Shown here: positions 17,844 through 25,225 of the stretch, piece by piece
How the letters are laid out: the number at the start of each line of letters is the position of its first letter
How positions within the stretch are numbered: the stretch's first letter is position 1
Origin: Sutcliffiella horikoshii
GTDB taxonomy: Bacteria; Bacillota; Bacilli; Bacillales; Bacillaceae_I
Assembly: GCA_001636495.1 (NCBI GenBank)
Contig: KV440964.1
Coordinates: 574,666-638,665 of the forward strand
Direction of reading: 5' to 3'
DNA: 64,000 bases
The notes under the pieces: generated by a model
The model's database searches: none
The model's input: only the letters and a program-made list of their open reading frames with translations
What the model was told of the DNA's origin: nothing
Position numbers and translations under genes: made by a program

Positions 17844-18290
17844 ATGGCTTTCGATTATGACTTGGACTTTGAGAAAATAGATTTTCGTAAAAATCCTGAA
17901 CTGTATAGGGTTGGCAGAGGGGAACAGGGTGTCTTGCTAGTGGAGCCTTATAAAAGTGAAATCCTGCAGCATTGGCGCTTTAAGAACCCGGAAATTGCAG
18001 AGGAGTCATCTGAAAAAATCTATAAGCTGTTTCTTGATTATAAGGAAAAAGAAGATTTTGTCGGGATGGATATGGCAAGAAAATTCCTGCAGATGGGATA
18101 TACGCGCGCCCGCCGTTACACGAATTATAAAGGCGGGAAAAAATATGATGAGGAAGGCAATATAAATAAAAGGAAGATTGACTCTGTGAAGGCTGAATCT
18201 GCAGCTATCTTTGAGGAAAAATGGAAGCTTGCTCGAGAGGATAAGGATTATCTTAAGAGGAAGAAAGATCATCAAAAGAAATATGGGTAA
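17844..18290 (+). CDS. DUF4385 family protein
   Basis: 148-residue cytoplasmic protein, highly charged. It matches the DUF4385 pattern as I recall it: an N-terminal FDYDLDFEKIDFR, the RVGRGEQGVLLVEPYKSEI block, then KFLQMGYTRARRYTNYKGGKKY and a lysine-rich tail. Function unknown. The ATG follows AAAAAGGG; a GTG three codons earlier overlaps the ribosome site. Followed by a palindromic repeat that may serve as terminator. Confidence 0.75.
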   Translation: MAFDYDLDFEKIDFRKNPELYRVGRGEQGVLLVEPYKSEILQHWRFKNPEIAEESSEKIYKLFLDYKEKEDFVGMDMARKFLQMGYTRARRYTNYKGGKKYDEEGNINKRKIDSVKAESAAIFEEKWKLAREDKDYLKRKKDHQKKYG

Positions 18291-18297
18291 AAGATCT

Positions 18298-18360
18298 AGG
18301 GGACAGGTCCATCAGCCCGTTTTCGCTTTAAAGCGTAGACGGGTCGAGGAACCTGTCCCT
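18298..18360. repeat. Palindromic 'GGGACAGGT' repeat, complete copy
   Basis: Outer arms GGGACAGGTCC and GGAACCTGTCCC, inner arms CCCGT/ACGGG and CGCTT/AAGCG around a TTTAAA centre. It follows the DUF4385 gene directly. Related full or half copies occur at 18419, 18943, 19273 and 20461. Confidence 0.8.
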
Positions 18361-18418
18361 TTAATCCCTTCTAGATTTAGATTTTACTAACTGGTACAAT
18401 ATTCCTAAAGTGCGTCAA

Positions 18419-18450
18419 GAAAGCATAGCCGGGTCGAGGTGCTTGTCCCC
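18419..18450. repeat. Palindromic repeat, half copy before the msrA-like gene
   Basis: Only the right half is present: AAGCATAGCCGGGTCGAGG then TGCTTGTCCCC, 18 bases before the next start codon. Confidence 0.65.
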
Positions 18451-18467
18451 ACAGAGGAGTGAAAAAG

Positions 18468-18944
18468 ATGGAAGTTATATATTTTGCTGGTGGATGCCTC
18501 TGGGGTGTCCAGGCATTTATAAAGACATTACCGGGTGTTACGTTTACAGAAGCGGGAAGGGCTAATGGAACAAGTAAGACTCTTGAGGGTGAGTATGATG
18601 GCTATGCGGAATGTGTAAAAACTGAATTTGATCCGGAAGTTGTAACGTTAACGAGATTAATGGGATATTACTTCGAAATAATCGATCCGTATAGTTTGAA
18701 TCAACAAGGAGCGGATGTTGGGAAAAAATACAGAACGGGTGTGTATAGTGAAGAGCCTAAGCATTTGGAAGAGGCGAGGGCCTTTATTAGTAAGAGAACG
18801 GACGCTGACCGTATCGTTGTTGAAGTTTTCCCTCTTACAAACTATGTGAGAAGTGCAGAGGAACATCAAGATAGGTTGGCTAGATGTCCAGAGGATTATT
18901 GTCATATTCCAGAAGAAATATTGAGTAAATATAAGAAGGGATGA
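18468..18944 (+). CDS. MsrA-like peptide methionine sulfoxide reductase
   Basis: 158 residues of the MsrA family, which reduces the S-epimer of methionine sulfoxide in proteins. The catalytic motif is GGCLWG (Cys 10) instead of the usual GCFWG; the substrate-pocket strand DGYAECVKTEFDP, the GYYFEIIDP block and QQGADVGKKYRTGVY are present. C-terminal cysteines (ARCPEDYCHIP) could act as resolving cysteines. The ATG follows GAGGAG; a GTG three codons earlier is less likely. The gene is bracketed by half copies of a palindromic repeat. The Phe-to-Leu change is a reason to check activity, so I leave the symbol empty. Confidence 0.8.
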   Translation: MEVIYFAGGCLWGVQAFIKTLPGVTFTEAGRANGTSKTLEGEYDGYAECVKTEFDPEVVTLTRLMGYYFEIIDPYSLNQQGADVGKKYRTGVYSEEPKHLEEARAFISKRTDADRIVVEVFPLTNYVRSAEEHQDRLARCPEDYCHIPEEILSKYKKG

Positions 18945-18969
18945 GGGGACAGGTAAATCGACCCGTTTA
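18943..18969. repeat. Palindromic repeat, half copy after the msrA-like gene
   Basis: GGGGACAGGTAAATCGACCCG is present; read on the other strand it matches the half copy that precedes the gene. It overlaps the msrA-like stop and the end of the minus-strand gene. Confidence 0.6.
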
Positions 18970-19161
18970 TTTGCTCTTTTCTCCGTTCTTATTATACAGT
19001 ACATAAGAAATGTTAACGAGAACCAACACTAACGATCCAATTAATGCACCCAATATATAACTTTTACTAGGATTAATGAATAAGCTTGCAATGACGCACC
19101 CTATAAAAACAGCTAAGGCATTTACGCTAAGATTCCACTTAGAAGATAGTATATTCTTCAT
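18967..19161 (-). CDS. Small membrane protein, 64 residues
   Basis: Two predicted membrane helices (about residues 11-29 and 36-57) joined by a short NPSKSY loop, with a lysine-rich tail. No family recognised. The ATG has AGAGGTTGGAG upstream on the minus strand, supporting expression. It converges with the msrA-like gene, with 23 bases between their stops, and stands alone. Confidence 0.65.
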   Translation of the reverse strand: MKNILSSKWNLSVNALAVFIGCVIASLFINPSKSYILGALIGSLVLVLVNISYVLYNKNGEKSK

Positions 19162-19272
19162 TGTCTCCAACCTCTTTCCTTCATAGATTTTCAGATAACT
19201 GGCTTGAGTGAAATAATCATCCTCTTACTTCCAAATATACCTCTTTATAGCATCGGTAAACCTATTTTCTTA

Positions 19273-19330
19273 AGGGATACAGGTAACTCGGCCTACACTA
19301 AAGCGTAAATGGTTCGAGGAACCTGTACCT
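19273..19330. repeat. Palindromic repeat, degenerate complete copy
   Basis: AGGGATACAGGT and ACCTGTACCTCT are the outer arms; the inside keeps CTAAAGCGTAAATGGTTCGAGG, a degraded form of the unit at 18298. Confidence 0.6.
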
Positions 19331-19341
19331 CTAATTCTGCA

Positions 19342-20217
19342 TTAGAACCCTTTTATTTGTTTTGCTTTTAGAAGTTTTAACCTTGCTGCTTTTCTCTGTT
19401 TTCGTGCTCTTTCAACCTCTGTTAATGGGTTTACTGCATTTCTTTGAACAGAAGAGAGTCTTTGTTTTCTTATTTTATTTTGTGGTACTTGAATTTGTCT
19501 TGGTTCGCAGCTAGTAATAGTTAGGGCCCAACCACCAGCCATAGATCCGATGTCTCCACCAAACTGGTCAAAAATGAATAGATTCCATTGGCCATTGGGA
19601 TTTGTCCTGTTAAACACACTTAATGTAGCACCATAGGGAGGGTCAGGTGCAGGAGGCGTGAAAGGGGTGAATATACCATAATTGGTCGGCTGGTAAGTGC
19701 CGCTAACAATTTGAGCGTTTTCAGGTAATGGTGTTGGGGCAGCATCGTCAAAAGTTAGGGTTACGTTTTCAACCTCAAAACCATCTCCAGCGGTTGCCAT
19801 TAAAATAACAGTTTCTCCTCCTGGTCCGACTAACAATGCACTAATATCTCCCGGGAAGGTATGAGAAAGATTATTAAAAGTGACTGTTACTTTTAATATA
19901 GTACCGGTTAACCCTGAGACAATAATAGGAGAAGGATACGGAGAGGCGGGTCCTTCAGTGCCAGTCTCAGGAATAGTAATTGCTGTGGCATTTGTAACGG
20001 TGTTGGTTTGGGGAGTACATGGCCGTGTTACTGTAAACCCAATTATTTGATTACAGTTCACACTAATCCTCCTACCGTTGCTAATGCCAATTACACAATT
20101 CTTGGTACACCTGATAAAGGTGAAAGGGATACTAGGGGAAGGTCCTTTTAAAAAAAGAATAATGGATGCTCCGGAATTTAGGCAGCATAATCTATCACAT
20201 ATGGAACAGAATTTCAT
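19342..20217 (-). CDS. Secreted or spore-surface protein with a P-domain-like (proprotein-convertase) fold
   Basis: 291 residues. A cysteine-rich N-terminus (KFCSICDRLCC and CTKNCV) is followed by a domain at about 75-245 resembling the jelly-roll P/Homo B domain of kexin-type proteases: SGLTGTILKVTVTFNNLSHTF, LLVGPGGETVILM, FDDAA, LSVFNRTNPNGQWNLFIFD and GGWALTITS. A basic tail rich in Lys and Arg follows. There is no protease domain and no classical signal peptide. The ATG has GGAGGT seven bases upstream, so I reject the TTG five codons earlier. A sigma-K-like promoter lies 32-60 bases upstream, suggesting late mother-cell expression and a place on the spore surface; that is inference. Confidence 0.75.
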   Translation of the reverse strand: MKFCSICDRLCCLNSGASIILFLKGPSPSIPFTFIRCTKNCVIGISNGRRISVNCNQIIGFTVTRPCTPQTNTVTNATAITIPETGTEGPASPYPSPIIVSGLTGTILKVTVTFNNLSHTFPGDISALLVGPGGETVILMATAGDGFEVENVTLTFDDAAPTPLPENAQIVSGTYQPTNYGIFTPFTPPAPDPPYGATLSVFNRTNPNGQWNLFIFDQFGGDIGSMAGGWALTITSCEPRQIQVPQNKIRKQRLSSVQRNAVNPLTEVERARKQRKAARLKLLKAKQIKGF

Positions 20218-20248
20218 AGATTTCACCTCCAATCCTTTTTAATTTATA

Positions 20249-20277
20249 TATTCTATGTAAACTATTAAATTTTGGTA
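20249..20277 (-). promoter_or_regulatory. Candidate sigma-K promoter of the P-domain-like gene
   Basis: On the minus strand AC is followed by 17 bases and then CATAGAATA, fitting the sigma-K pattern AC-N16/17-CATANNNTA. The gap 20218-20530 otherwise holds only the half repeat at 20461. Confidence 0.55.
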
Positions 20278-20460
20278 TAGGTTGGTATATCTATTCTTGT
20301 ATACTTTTTATATTTTTATGTTACTAATCTATAAGGTAAAAACTTTTTAACAATGATGCTCGTTTAAACTACACAACATTTGAATAGTCTATACAGATAG
20401 GAAAGTTAAGCAGATAAAGCTATAATAAAGTTTAATAACGGAGGAGTGGGAAGAACATTC

Positions 20461-20504
20461 CGTTTGTACTTTAAAGTATAGACGGGTCGAGGGACCTGTC
20501 CCTT
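20461..20504. repeat. Palindromic repeat, half copy before the DUF1232 gene
   Basis: Inner arm TACTTT-AAAGTA and right arm GACGGGTCGAGGGACCTGTCCC are present; the left outer arm is missing. The inner stem differs from the copy at 18298 (CGCTTT-AAAGCG) by compensating changes. Confidence 0.65.
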
Positions 20505-20530
20505 CTACCCACCCAAAAGGAGGGAAAAGC

Positions 20531-20812
20531 ATGTGGAGGTTTCTTAGGCGTTTGAAGTTTGTTTTTACATTCTGGAGGTTCATTCCTTTCCTACTAGATT
20601 ACTTTAGGTCAGGCGAAGTATCGGGAACAAAAAAGATCGTGGGAGTGCTGCTTCTGCTTACCTATGTGATTTTCCCTTTTGACTTGATTCCGGATTATCT
20701 TTTGTTTTTTGGTGTGTTGGATGACATTATGATTGTGACGTTTGTGCTGGAGCGGATGGTGAAGATGGCACCGGCTTCATTAAAGGAGAAGCATAAGCTT
20801 TTGGATAAATGA
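20531..20812 (+). CDS. DUF1232 (YkvA-like) membrane protein
   Basis: 93 residues with the DUF1232 core YVIFPFDLIPDYLLFFGVLDDIMIV, containing the typical PxDxIPD pattern. A small membrane protein of unknown function found widely in bacteria. Strong ribosome site AAAAGGAGGG. The next gene, an EamA transporter, starts 24 bases after the stop, so the two probably form an operon. Confidence 0.85.
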   Translation: MWRFLRRLKFVFTFWRFIPFLLDYFRSGEVSGTKKIVGVLLLLTYVIFPFDLIPDYLLFFGVLDDIMIVTFVLERMVKMAPASLKEKHKLLDK

Positions 20813-20835
20813 GAGTTTTTTATGAGGTGAGGATT

Positions 20836-21729
20836 ATGAACGGAAAAATAGCTCCTTTTCTTATAGTGATGGCAGCTGTGCTGTGGGGAACGACCGGCAC
20901 GGCGCAGACTTTTGCTCCTGAAGCGGCGCATCCGGTTGCCATCGGGGCGGCCCGTTTGGCGGTTGGGGGGCTTTTTTTATTGGCGCTTGTTTTTATGAGA
21001 GGTGGGTTGAGTTTAAAGAATTGGCCGATCAAGGCAACAGTACTTGCTGCATTAAGCATGGCGCTGTTTCAACCATTATTTTTCTCTGCCGTGACGGTAA
21101 CAGGAGTGGCGATCGGGACGGTGGTTGCGATAGGGAGTGCACCGGTGTTATCGGGCTTTCTGGAATGGATTTTTCTTAAGAGGAGTCCTAGTAGAATTTG
21201 GTGGGCCTCGACTTTTCTTTCCATCACGGGCTGTCTTATGCTCTTTTTGAATAAGGATTCTGTAGTGGTGGACCCAGTTGGGGTTTTAATGGCATTAGGG
21301 GCAGGGTTGTCGTTCGCCGTTTATGCGATTGTCAGTAGGGATTTGGTGGGGAAATTCCCTTCTCTTTCAATTGTCGCGGTTGTGTTTACGCTAAGTGCCG
21401 TTTTTTTAGCGCCATTTTTATTTATCTTTGATATGTCTTGGATGGCGGATGTACGCGGTTGGGGCATTGTTCTTTATCTTGGGGTGATGACGACTGGAGT
21501 AGCGTACTTTCTTTTCGGAAGAGGCCTCACCTATGTTTCGTCTTCCACTGCTGTCACACTAGCTTTGGCTGAGCCATTGACGGCGGCGTTATTTGGAGTG
21601 TTTTTGTTGGGCGAACAGTTAAATGCGACTTCTTGGGTGGGAATGGCCCTCCTGATGCTGGGAATTGGATTGATGATGATGAATTCTAAGAGCGATGGTG
21701 GTAAAAATGAGCATAGAGCCGCCTATTAA
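20836..21729 (+). CDS. EamA/DMT-family transporter
   Basis: 297 residues, about ten helices in two EamA repeats. Starts with IAPFLIVMAAVLWGTTGTAQ, has the mid-point MALGAGLSFAVYAIVSR and ends with the LAEPLTAALFGVFLLGEQL signature. Substrate unknown; many relatives export amino acids or metabolites. The ATG follows GAGGTGAGG; an earlier in-frame ATG at 20809 overlaps the end of the DUF1232 gene without a ribosome site. It is the second EamA gene in this region, not closely similar to the first. Confidence 0.88.
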   Translation: MNGKIAPFLIVMAAVLWGTTGTAQTFAPEAAHPVAIGAARLAVGGLFLLALVFMRGGLSLKNWPIKATVLAALSMALFQPLFFSAVTVTGVAIGTVVAIGSAPVLSGFLEWIFLKRSPSRIWWASTFLSITGCLMLFLNKDSVVVDPVGVLMALGAGLSFAVYAIVSRDLVGKFPSLSIVAVVFTLSAVFLAPFLFIFDMSWMADVRGWGIVLYLGVMTTGVAYFLFGRGLTYVSSSTAVTLALAEPLTAALFGVFLLGEQLNATSWVGMALLMLGIGLMMMNSKSDGGKNEHRAAY

Positions 21730-21755
21730 GGAAAGTTATTTACCAAAACAAGGAA

Positions 21756-21869
21756 TTTATTTTCCGTAACTCAAATATTCGAGCCGAAACTCCTTATTTA
21801 TTTTCCGTTGTGTGAAAATACGAGCCGAAACTCCTATTTTATTTTCCGTTATGTGATTATACGAGCCGT
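21756..21869. repeat. Tandem array, 41-bp period, three copies
   Basis: Each unit begins TTTATTTTCCG (at 21756, 21797 and 21838, exactly 41 bases apart) and contains CGAGCCG; units 1 and 2 add AAACTCCT. Non-coding, just after an EamA gene. Confidence 0.85.
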
Positions 21870-21980
21870 TCGACAAGTACTGCTAATTATCGACATACTG
21901 TGCACCTTGTGCAGATAGAGGCGGCACATATGATGAAGAAGTATTTTACATAATACTTACTAGATTACTTATTTTTTCTA

Positions 21981-21986
21981 TATAAT
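21981..21986 (+). promoter_or_regulatory. Candidate -10 box of the GGDEF gene
   Basis: Perfect TATAAT 36 bases before the start codon; the best upstream hexamer (TTACTA at 18 bases) is weak. Confidence 0.4.
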
Positions 21987-22021
21987 GTAGAAATATAAGT
22001 TTTTTACAGGATGTGGACTTT

Positions 22022-23080
22022 ATGAATGCTTTTTTAAAGAATGCTTACCAGTCGCATCATGCACTGGAGATTATCTTTTCTTCTTTGCGTTGGTTTTTTC
22101 TTGTTCTATCGATGGTTGTGTTTGCGATTCAATATTTTGAGAATCCGATAGAATGGAAGTTAATTTTATTTGTTCTATTAGTCGTTTTTGGTTTTTTATA
22201 TATGGGAGTTTCAGATTACTATTTACATAAGACACCTGAAGGGTCAAAGATGTATGTCATGATGACGAAGGGTGGACCATTTTTTGATTTTGTGGCGTTT
22301 TCAGCGCTTATCCCTTTAACGGGAGGGATCGACAGTCCGCTGTTTCCACTTGCTTATTTGATTATTTTGCATGTCGCGGTTTACTGGCGTTTTCTAGGAG
22401 GTATGATTTCCGCTGCTTGCTTTATACTGGTGTATTCGATTATTTTCTTCGTGCAGGTTCAAGAAGCACCTGCTTTACATAGTATGATTGACTATTTTAG
22501 TGCCGTGTTCTTTTTATTCCTGATCGGCGGCTTAGGTGGCATCATTGTTTCTAGGGAGCGGAAGCATCAGTGGGAAAATAGTTTGTTAGTGGAAGCGGCA
22601 AATCGGGATTACCTTACTAATCTTGCAAATCATCGTTCTTTTCAAGAATGCTTGCGAAATGATCTAGATCAAGGAAAAGAGTTCTATCTTGCACTGGCGG
22701 ATATCGATAAGTTTAAATCGATTAATGATAAATATGGGCATGTGACGGGAGACAAGGTGCTTCGCCAAATAGGCGAGATTCTTACCACTATTCTTTCTAC
22801 CAAGCAGGGGAAGGCATTTCGCTATGGAGGAGAGGAATTTGCAATCCTCCTTTATTACCATGACGAGTCCTCGGTAAAAGAACTGCTCGATGAAATTAAA
22901 CATGCAATAGCCTGCCACATTTTCTATGATAAAGGAGAGGCATTCTCTGTCACCATGAGCTTTGGTTTTGGTAAACAAAACGGCGAAAGGCCAGATCAGT
23001 TGGTGGAAAAAGTGGATGAACTGCTTTATAAGGCAAAAAACAGTGGCAGGAACCAAATTGTTACGGCAGATGTAGGGTAA
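22022..23080 (+). CDS. Membrane diguanylate cyclase (GGDEF)
   Basis: 352 residues. About six N-terminal membrane helices (to about residue 175) form a putative sensor, followed by a GGDEF domain with RDYLTNLANHRSF, ADIDKFKSINDKYGH and the active-site motif GGEEF (about 269-273). The catalytic motif is intact, so it should make c-di-GMP from GTP. No RxxD inhibitory site is seen before GGEEF, so product feedback may be absent. No EAL domain. The ATG is chosen because the in-frame GTG at 22013 is too close to the AGGA ribosome site. Confidence 0.9.
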   Translation: MNAFLKNAYQSHHALEIIFSSLRWFFLVLSMVVFAIQYFENPIEWKLILFVLLVVFGFLYMGVSDYYLHKTPEGSKMYVMMTKGGPFFDFVAFSALIPLTGGIDSPLFPLAYLIILHVAVYWRFLGGMISAACFILVYSIIFFVQVQEAPALHSMIDYFSAVFFLFLIGGLGGIIVSRERKHQWENSLLVEAANRDYLTNLANHRSFQECLRNDLDQGKEFYLALADIDKFKSINDKYGHVTGDKVLRQIGEILTTILSTKQGKAFRYGGEEFAILLYYHDESSVKELLDEIKHAIACHIFYDKGEAFSVTMSFGFGKQNGERPDQLVEKVDELLYKAKNSGRNQIVTADVG

Positions 23081-23161
23081 ATAATTTTTTTATCAACAAA
23101 CCATTCTCTGTAAAAAATTGCTATAATAAACCATATAGATGACAGCAAAGGGGAGAATGGA

Positions 23162-23632
23162 ATGGCTGATTTGAATGAAAACCCGTTATTGAAAAGGGAT
23201 GATAGTAAACCTAAGGTCAAGGTGGAAAGAAAAGAAGGCGAACCGACCGCTGCTTTTAAAGGAGCCAGTTGGGCAGCGCTAGTTGTAGGGGTTTCCGCCT
23301 ATCTTATCGGTTTGTTCAATGCCACAATGGAATTGAATGAGAAGGGTTATTATTTTGCTGTATTGGTATTCGGATTATATGCAGCCGTATCCCTCCAAAA
23401 AGCGGTAAGGGATAAGGAAGAAGACATCCCTGTTTCCGGCATTTACTTTGGACTCAGTTGGTTTGCGGTGATTGTCGCCATTTCCTTGATGGCAATCGGG
23501 CTGTACAATGCCGGCAGTATTATTTTAAGTGAAAAAGGATTTTACGGCATGTCTTTTGTGCTTAGTCTATTTGCAGCCATCACCATTCAGAAGAACATCC
23601 GGGATACGCAAAACGCCAGAGAAAGAGATTAA
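23162..23632 (+). CDS. YiaA/YiaB-type membrane protein
   Basis: 156 residues made of two similar two-helix units: ASWAALVVGVSAYLIGLFNA with EKGYYFAVLVFGLYAAVSLQK, then LSWFAVIVAISLMAIGLYNA with EKGFYGMSFVLSLFAAITIQK. This is the YiaAB two-helix repeat, of unknown function. A charged cytoplasmic N-terminus precedes it. Ribosome site AGGGGAG. Transcribed alone and closed by a strong terminator. Confidence 0.85.
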   Translation: MADLNENPLLKRDDSKPKVKVERKEGEPTAAFKGASWAALVVGVSAYLIGLFNATMELNEKGYYFAVLVFGLYAAVSLQKAVRDKEEDIPVSGIYFGLSWFAVIVAISLMAIGLYNAGSIILSEKGFYGMSFVLSLFAAITIQKNIRDTQNARERD

Positions 23633-23640
23633 TAAGGAGG

Positions 23641-23684
23641 GCGGTACTGTCGGCTAGATCAAGCCATGCAGTACCGCTTTTTTA
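23641..23684 (+). terminator. Strong intrinsic terminator after the YiaAB gene
   Basis: GCGGTACTG pairs perfectly with CAGTACCGC, with a GGCT/AGCC inner stem, followed by TTTTTT. Confidence 0.9.
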
Positions 23685-23711
23685 CTTATATTACGAAAGC
23701 GTATCACCAAA

Positions 23712-23741
23712 GTGACAAGCCTTGCCATCTTACGCTATAAT
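23712..23741 (+). promoter_or_regulatory. Probable promoter of metNIQ
   Basis: GTGACA, 18 bases, TATAAT. It leaves a leader of only about 43 bases, too short for an S-box riboswitch, and no S-box sequence is present. Confidence 0.55.
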
Positions 23742-23790
23742 TAGGAACGTTGTGATTACACCTTTCAATGTAATGGGAAGGGGTTTTTTT

Positions 23791-24540
23791 ATGATTACAT
23801 TACATCAAGTCAGTAAAGAATTCGAAGGTTTTCAAGCGGTAAAGGCTGTTTCTTTGAACATAGATAAAGGGGAAATCCATGGAATCATTGGAGCAAGCGG
23901 GGCCGGCAAATCGACCTTGCTACGGCTGATGAACCTGTTGGAAGTCCCAGACGCCGGGCTGGTGGAAGTGAACGATCAAGATCTGACAAAGCTGCGGGGC
24001 AACAAACTCCGCGCGGCTCGAAAGTCCATCGGGATGATCTTTCAGCATTTTAATCTGGTGGCGAACAAAACGGTATATGAAAATATTGCAGTATCTTTGG
24101 AGCTGTCAGGCTATCCAAGAAAAGAACGCCGTCAGAGGGTGATGGAGTGTCTGCGATTTGTCGGCCTCGAAGGCTTTGTGAAAAAATATCCAGCCCAGTT
24201 GAGCGGCGGACAAAAGCAGCGTGTCGCCATTGCCAGAGCATTGGCGAATGGTCCGGAGGTGTTGTTGTGTGATGAACCAACATCCTCCCTTGATCCCAAC
24301 ACGACGACGGAAGTATTGGCGGTGTTGGAAAATGTGAACAAAAGCCTTGGTGTGACGGTGGTGGTCGTCAGTCACGAGATGGAAGTCATCAAAAGCATTT
24401 GCCATAACGTGACGGTTATGGCGAACGGGGAAGTGTATGAGACGGTGCGCACAAAACCTCAAGGTGTCATACAGATAGACAGCAATCCTCAATACTTTGT
24501 CGACCAACTGGTGAAGGAGGCTGACACGGACCATGCCTGA
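23791..24540 (+). CDS. metN: Methionine ABC importer ATPase MetN
   Basis: 249-residue ABC ATPase of the D/L-methionine importer. Walker A GASGAGKST, Q-loop MIFQHFNL, signature LSGGQKQR, Walker B LLCDEPTSSLD and H-loop VVVSHEM are all intact. It lacks the long C-terminal ACT-like extension of MetN types of about 340 residues, so substrate feedback control through that domain is missing. The ATG follows GAAGGGG; the upstream frame has no ribosome site. It overlaps metI by eight bases. Confidence 0.85.
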   Translation: MITLHQVSKEFEGFQAVKAVSLNIDKGEIHGIIGASGAGKSTLLRLMNLLEVPDAGLVEVNDQDLTKLRGNKLRAARKSIGMIFQHFNLVANKTVYENIAVSLELSGYPRKERRQRVMECLRFVGLEGFVKKYPAQLSGGQKQRVAIARALANGPEVLLCDEPTSSLDPNTTTEVLAVLENVNKSLGVTVVVVSHEMEVIKSICHNVTVMANGEVYETVRTKPQGVIQIDSNPQYFVDQLVKEADTDHA

Positions 24541-25195
24541 AATTTTAATGCAATATGAAGCGGAAATCTGGCGGTCCATCGGGGAAACCTTCATCATGGT
24601 CGGCGTATCCATCCTTGCTGCCGTTCTCATAGGGCTCCCGGTTGGTACATTGCTTTACCTATGCAGGAAAGGGAATCTGCTCGCCAACCAGTTTGTCTTT
24701 TCCACTTTAAATCTACTGGTGAATATCATCCGCTCTTTTCCGTTCTTGCTGTTGGTCGTATTTCTGATTCCTTTTACACGATGGATTATTGGAACAGCAA
24801 TTGGTACTTCGGCTGCAACCGTCCCACTGGCGATTATTGCGATTGCCCACTATTCAAGGCTTGTGGAACAATCGTTATTGGACGTCCCAAAAGGTGTGTT
24901 GGAAGCGGCTGTTTCCATGGGAGCTTCGGTGAGGGAAGTGGTTTTTAAATTCCTTTATGTGGAGGCTCGGTCCAGTCTTGTCCTTGGATTGACCACCTCG
25001 ATCATCAGTTTTATTTCCTACTCCACCATCATGGGCGTGGTAGGTGGCGGTGGGATCGGGGATTTCGCCATCCGCTATGGCTACCAACGATTTGAAACCG
25101 AATTGATGATGTATATGATCATCATTATGGTCATACTGGTACAACTGATACAGTTTACAGGAATGACTGTGTCGAGAATGATTGATAAAAGATAA
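24533..25195 (+). CDS. metI: Methionine ABC importer permease MetI (MetP)
   Basis: 220 residues, five membrane helices. The family pattern is clear: N-terminal ETFIMVGVSILAAVLIGLP, LLVNIIRSFPFLLLVVFLIPFTR, the coupling motif EAAVSMGASVREVV, and VGGGGIGDFAIRYGYQRF near the end. The start lies inside metN with AAGGAGG upstream, indicating coupling. The substrate protein gene follows after 30 bases. Confidence 0.92.
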   Translation: MPEILMQYEAEIWRSIGETFIMVGVSILAAVLIGLPVGTLLYLCRKGNLLANQFVFSTLNLLVNIIRSFPFLLLVVFLIPFTRWIIGTAIGTSAATVPLAIIAIAHYSRLVEQSLLDVPKGVLEAAVSMGASVREVVFKFLYVEARSSLVLGLTTSIISFISYSTIMGVVGGGGIGDFAIRYGYQRFETELMMYMIIIMVILVQLIQFTGMTVSRMIDKR

Positions 25196-25225
25196 GCATG
25201 AATTTGCAACAGGAGGATTTTCTTA

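Noticed and set aside
23690-23790. Possible S-box (SAM riboswitch) before metN
   Set aside because: No S-box core sequence, and the leader from the best promoter is too short.
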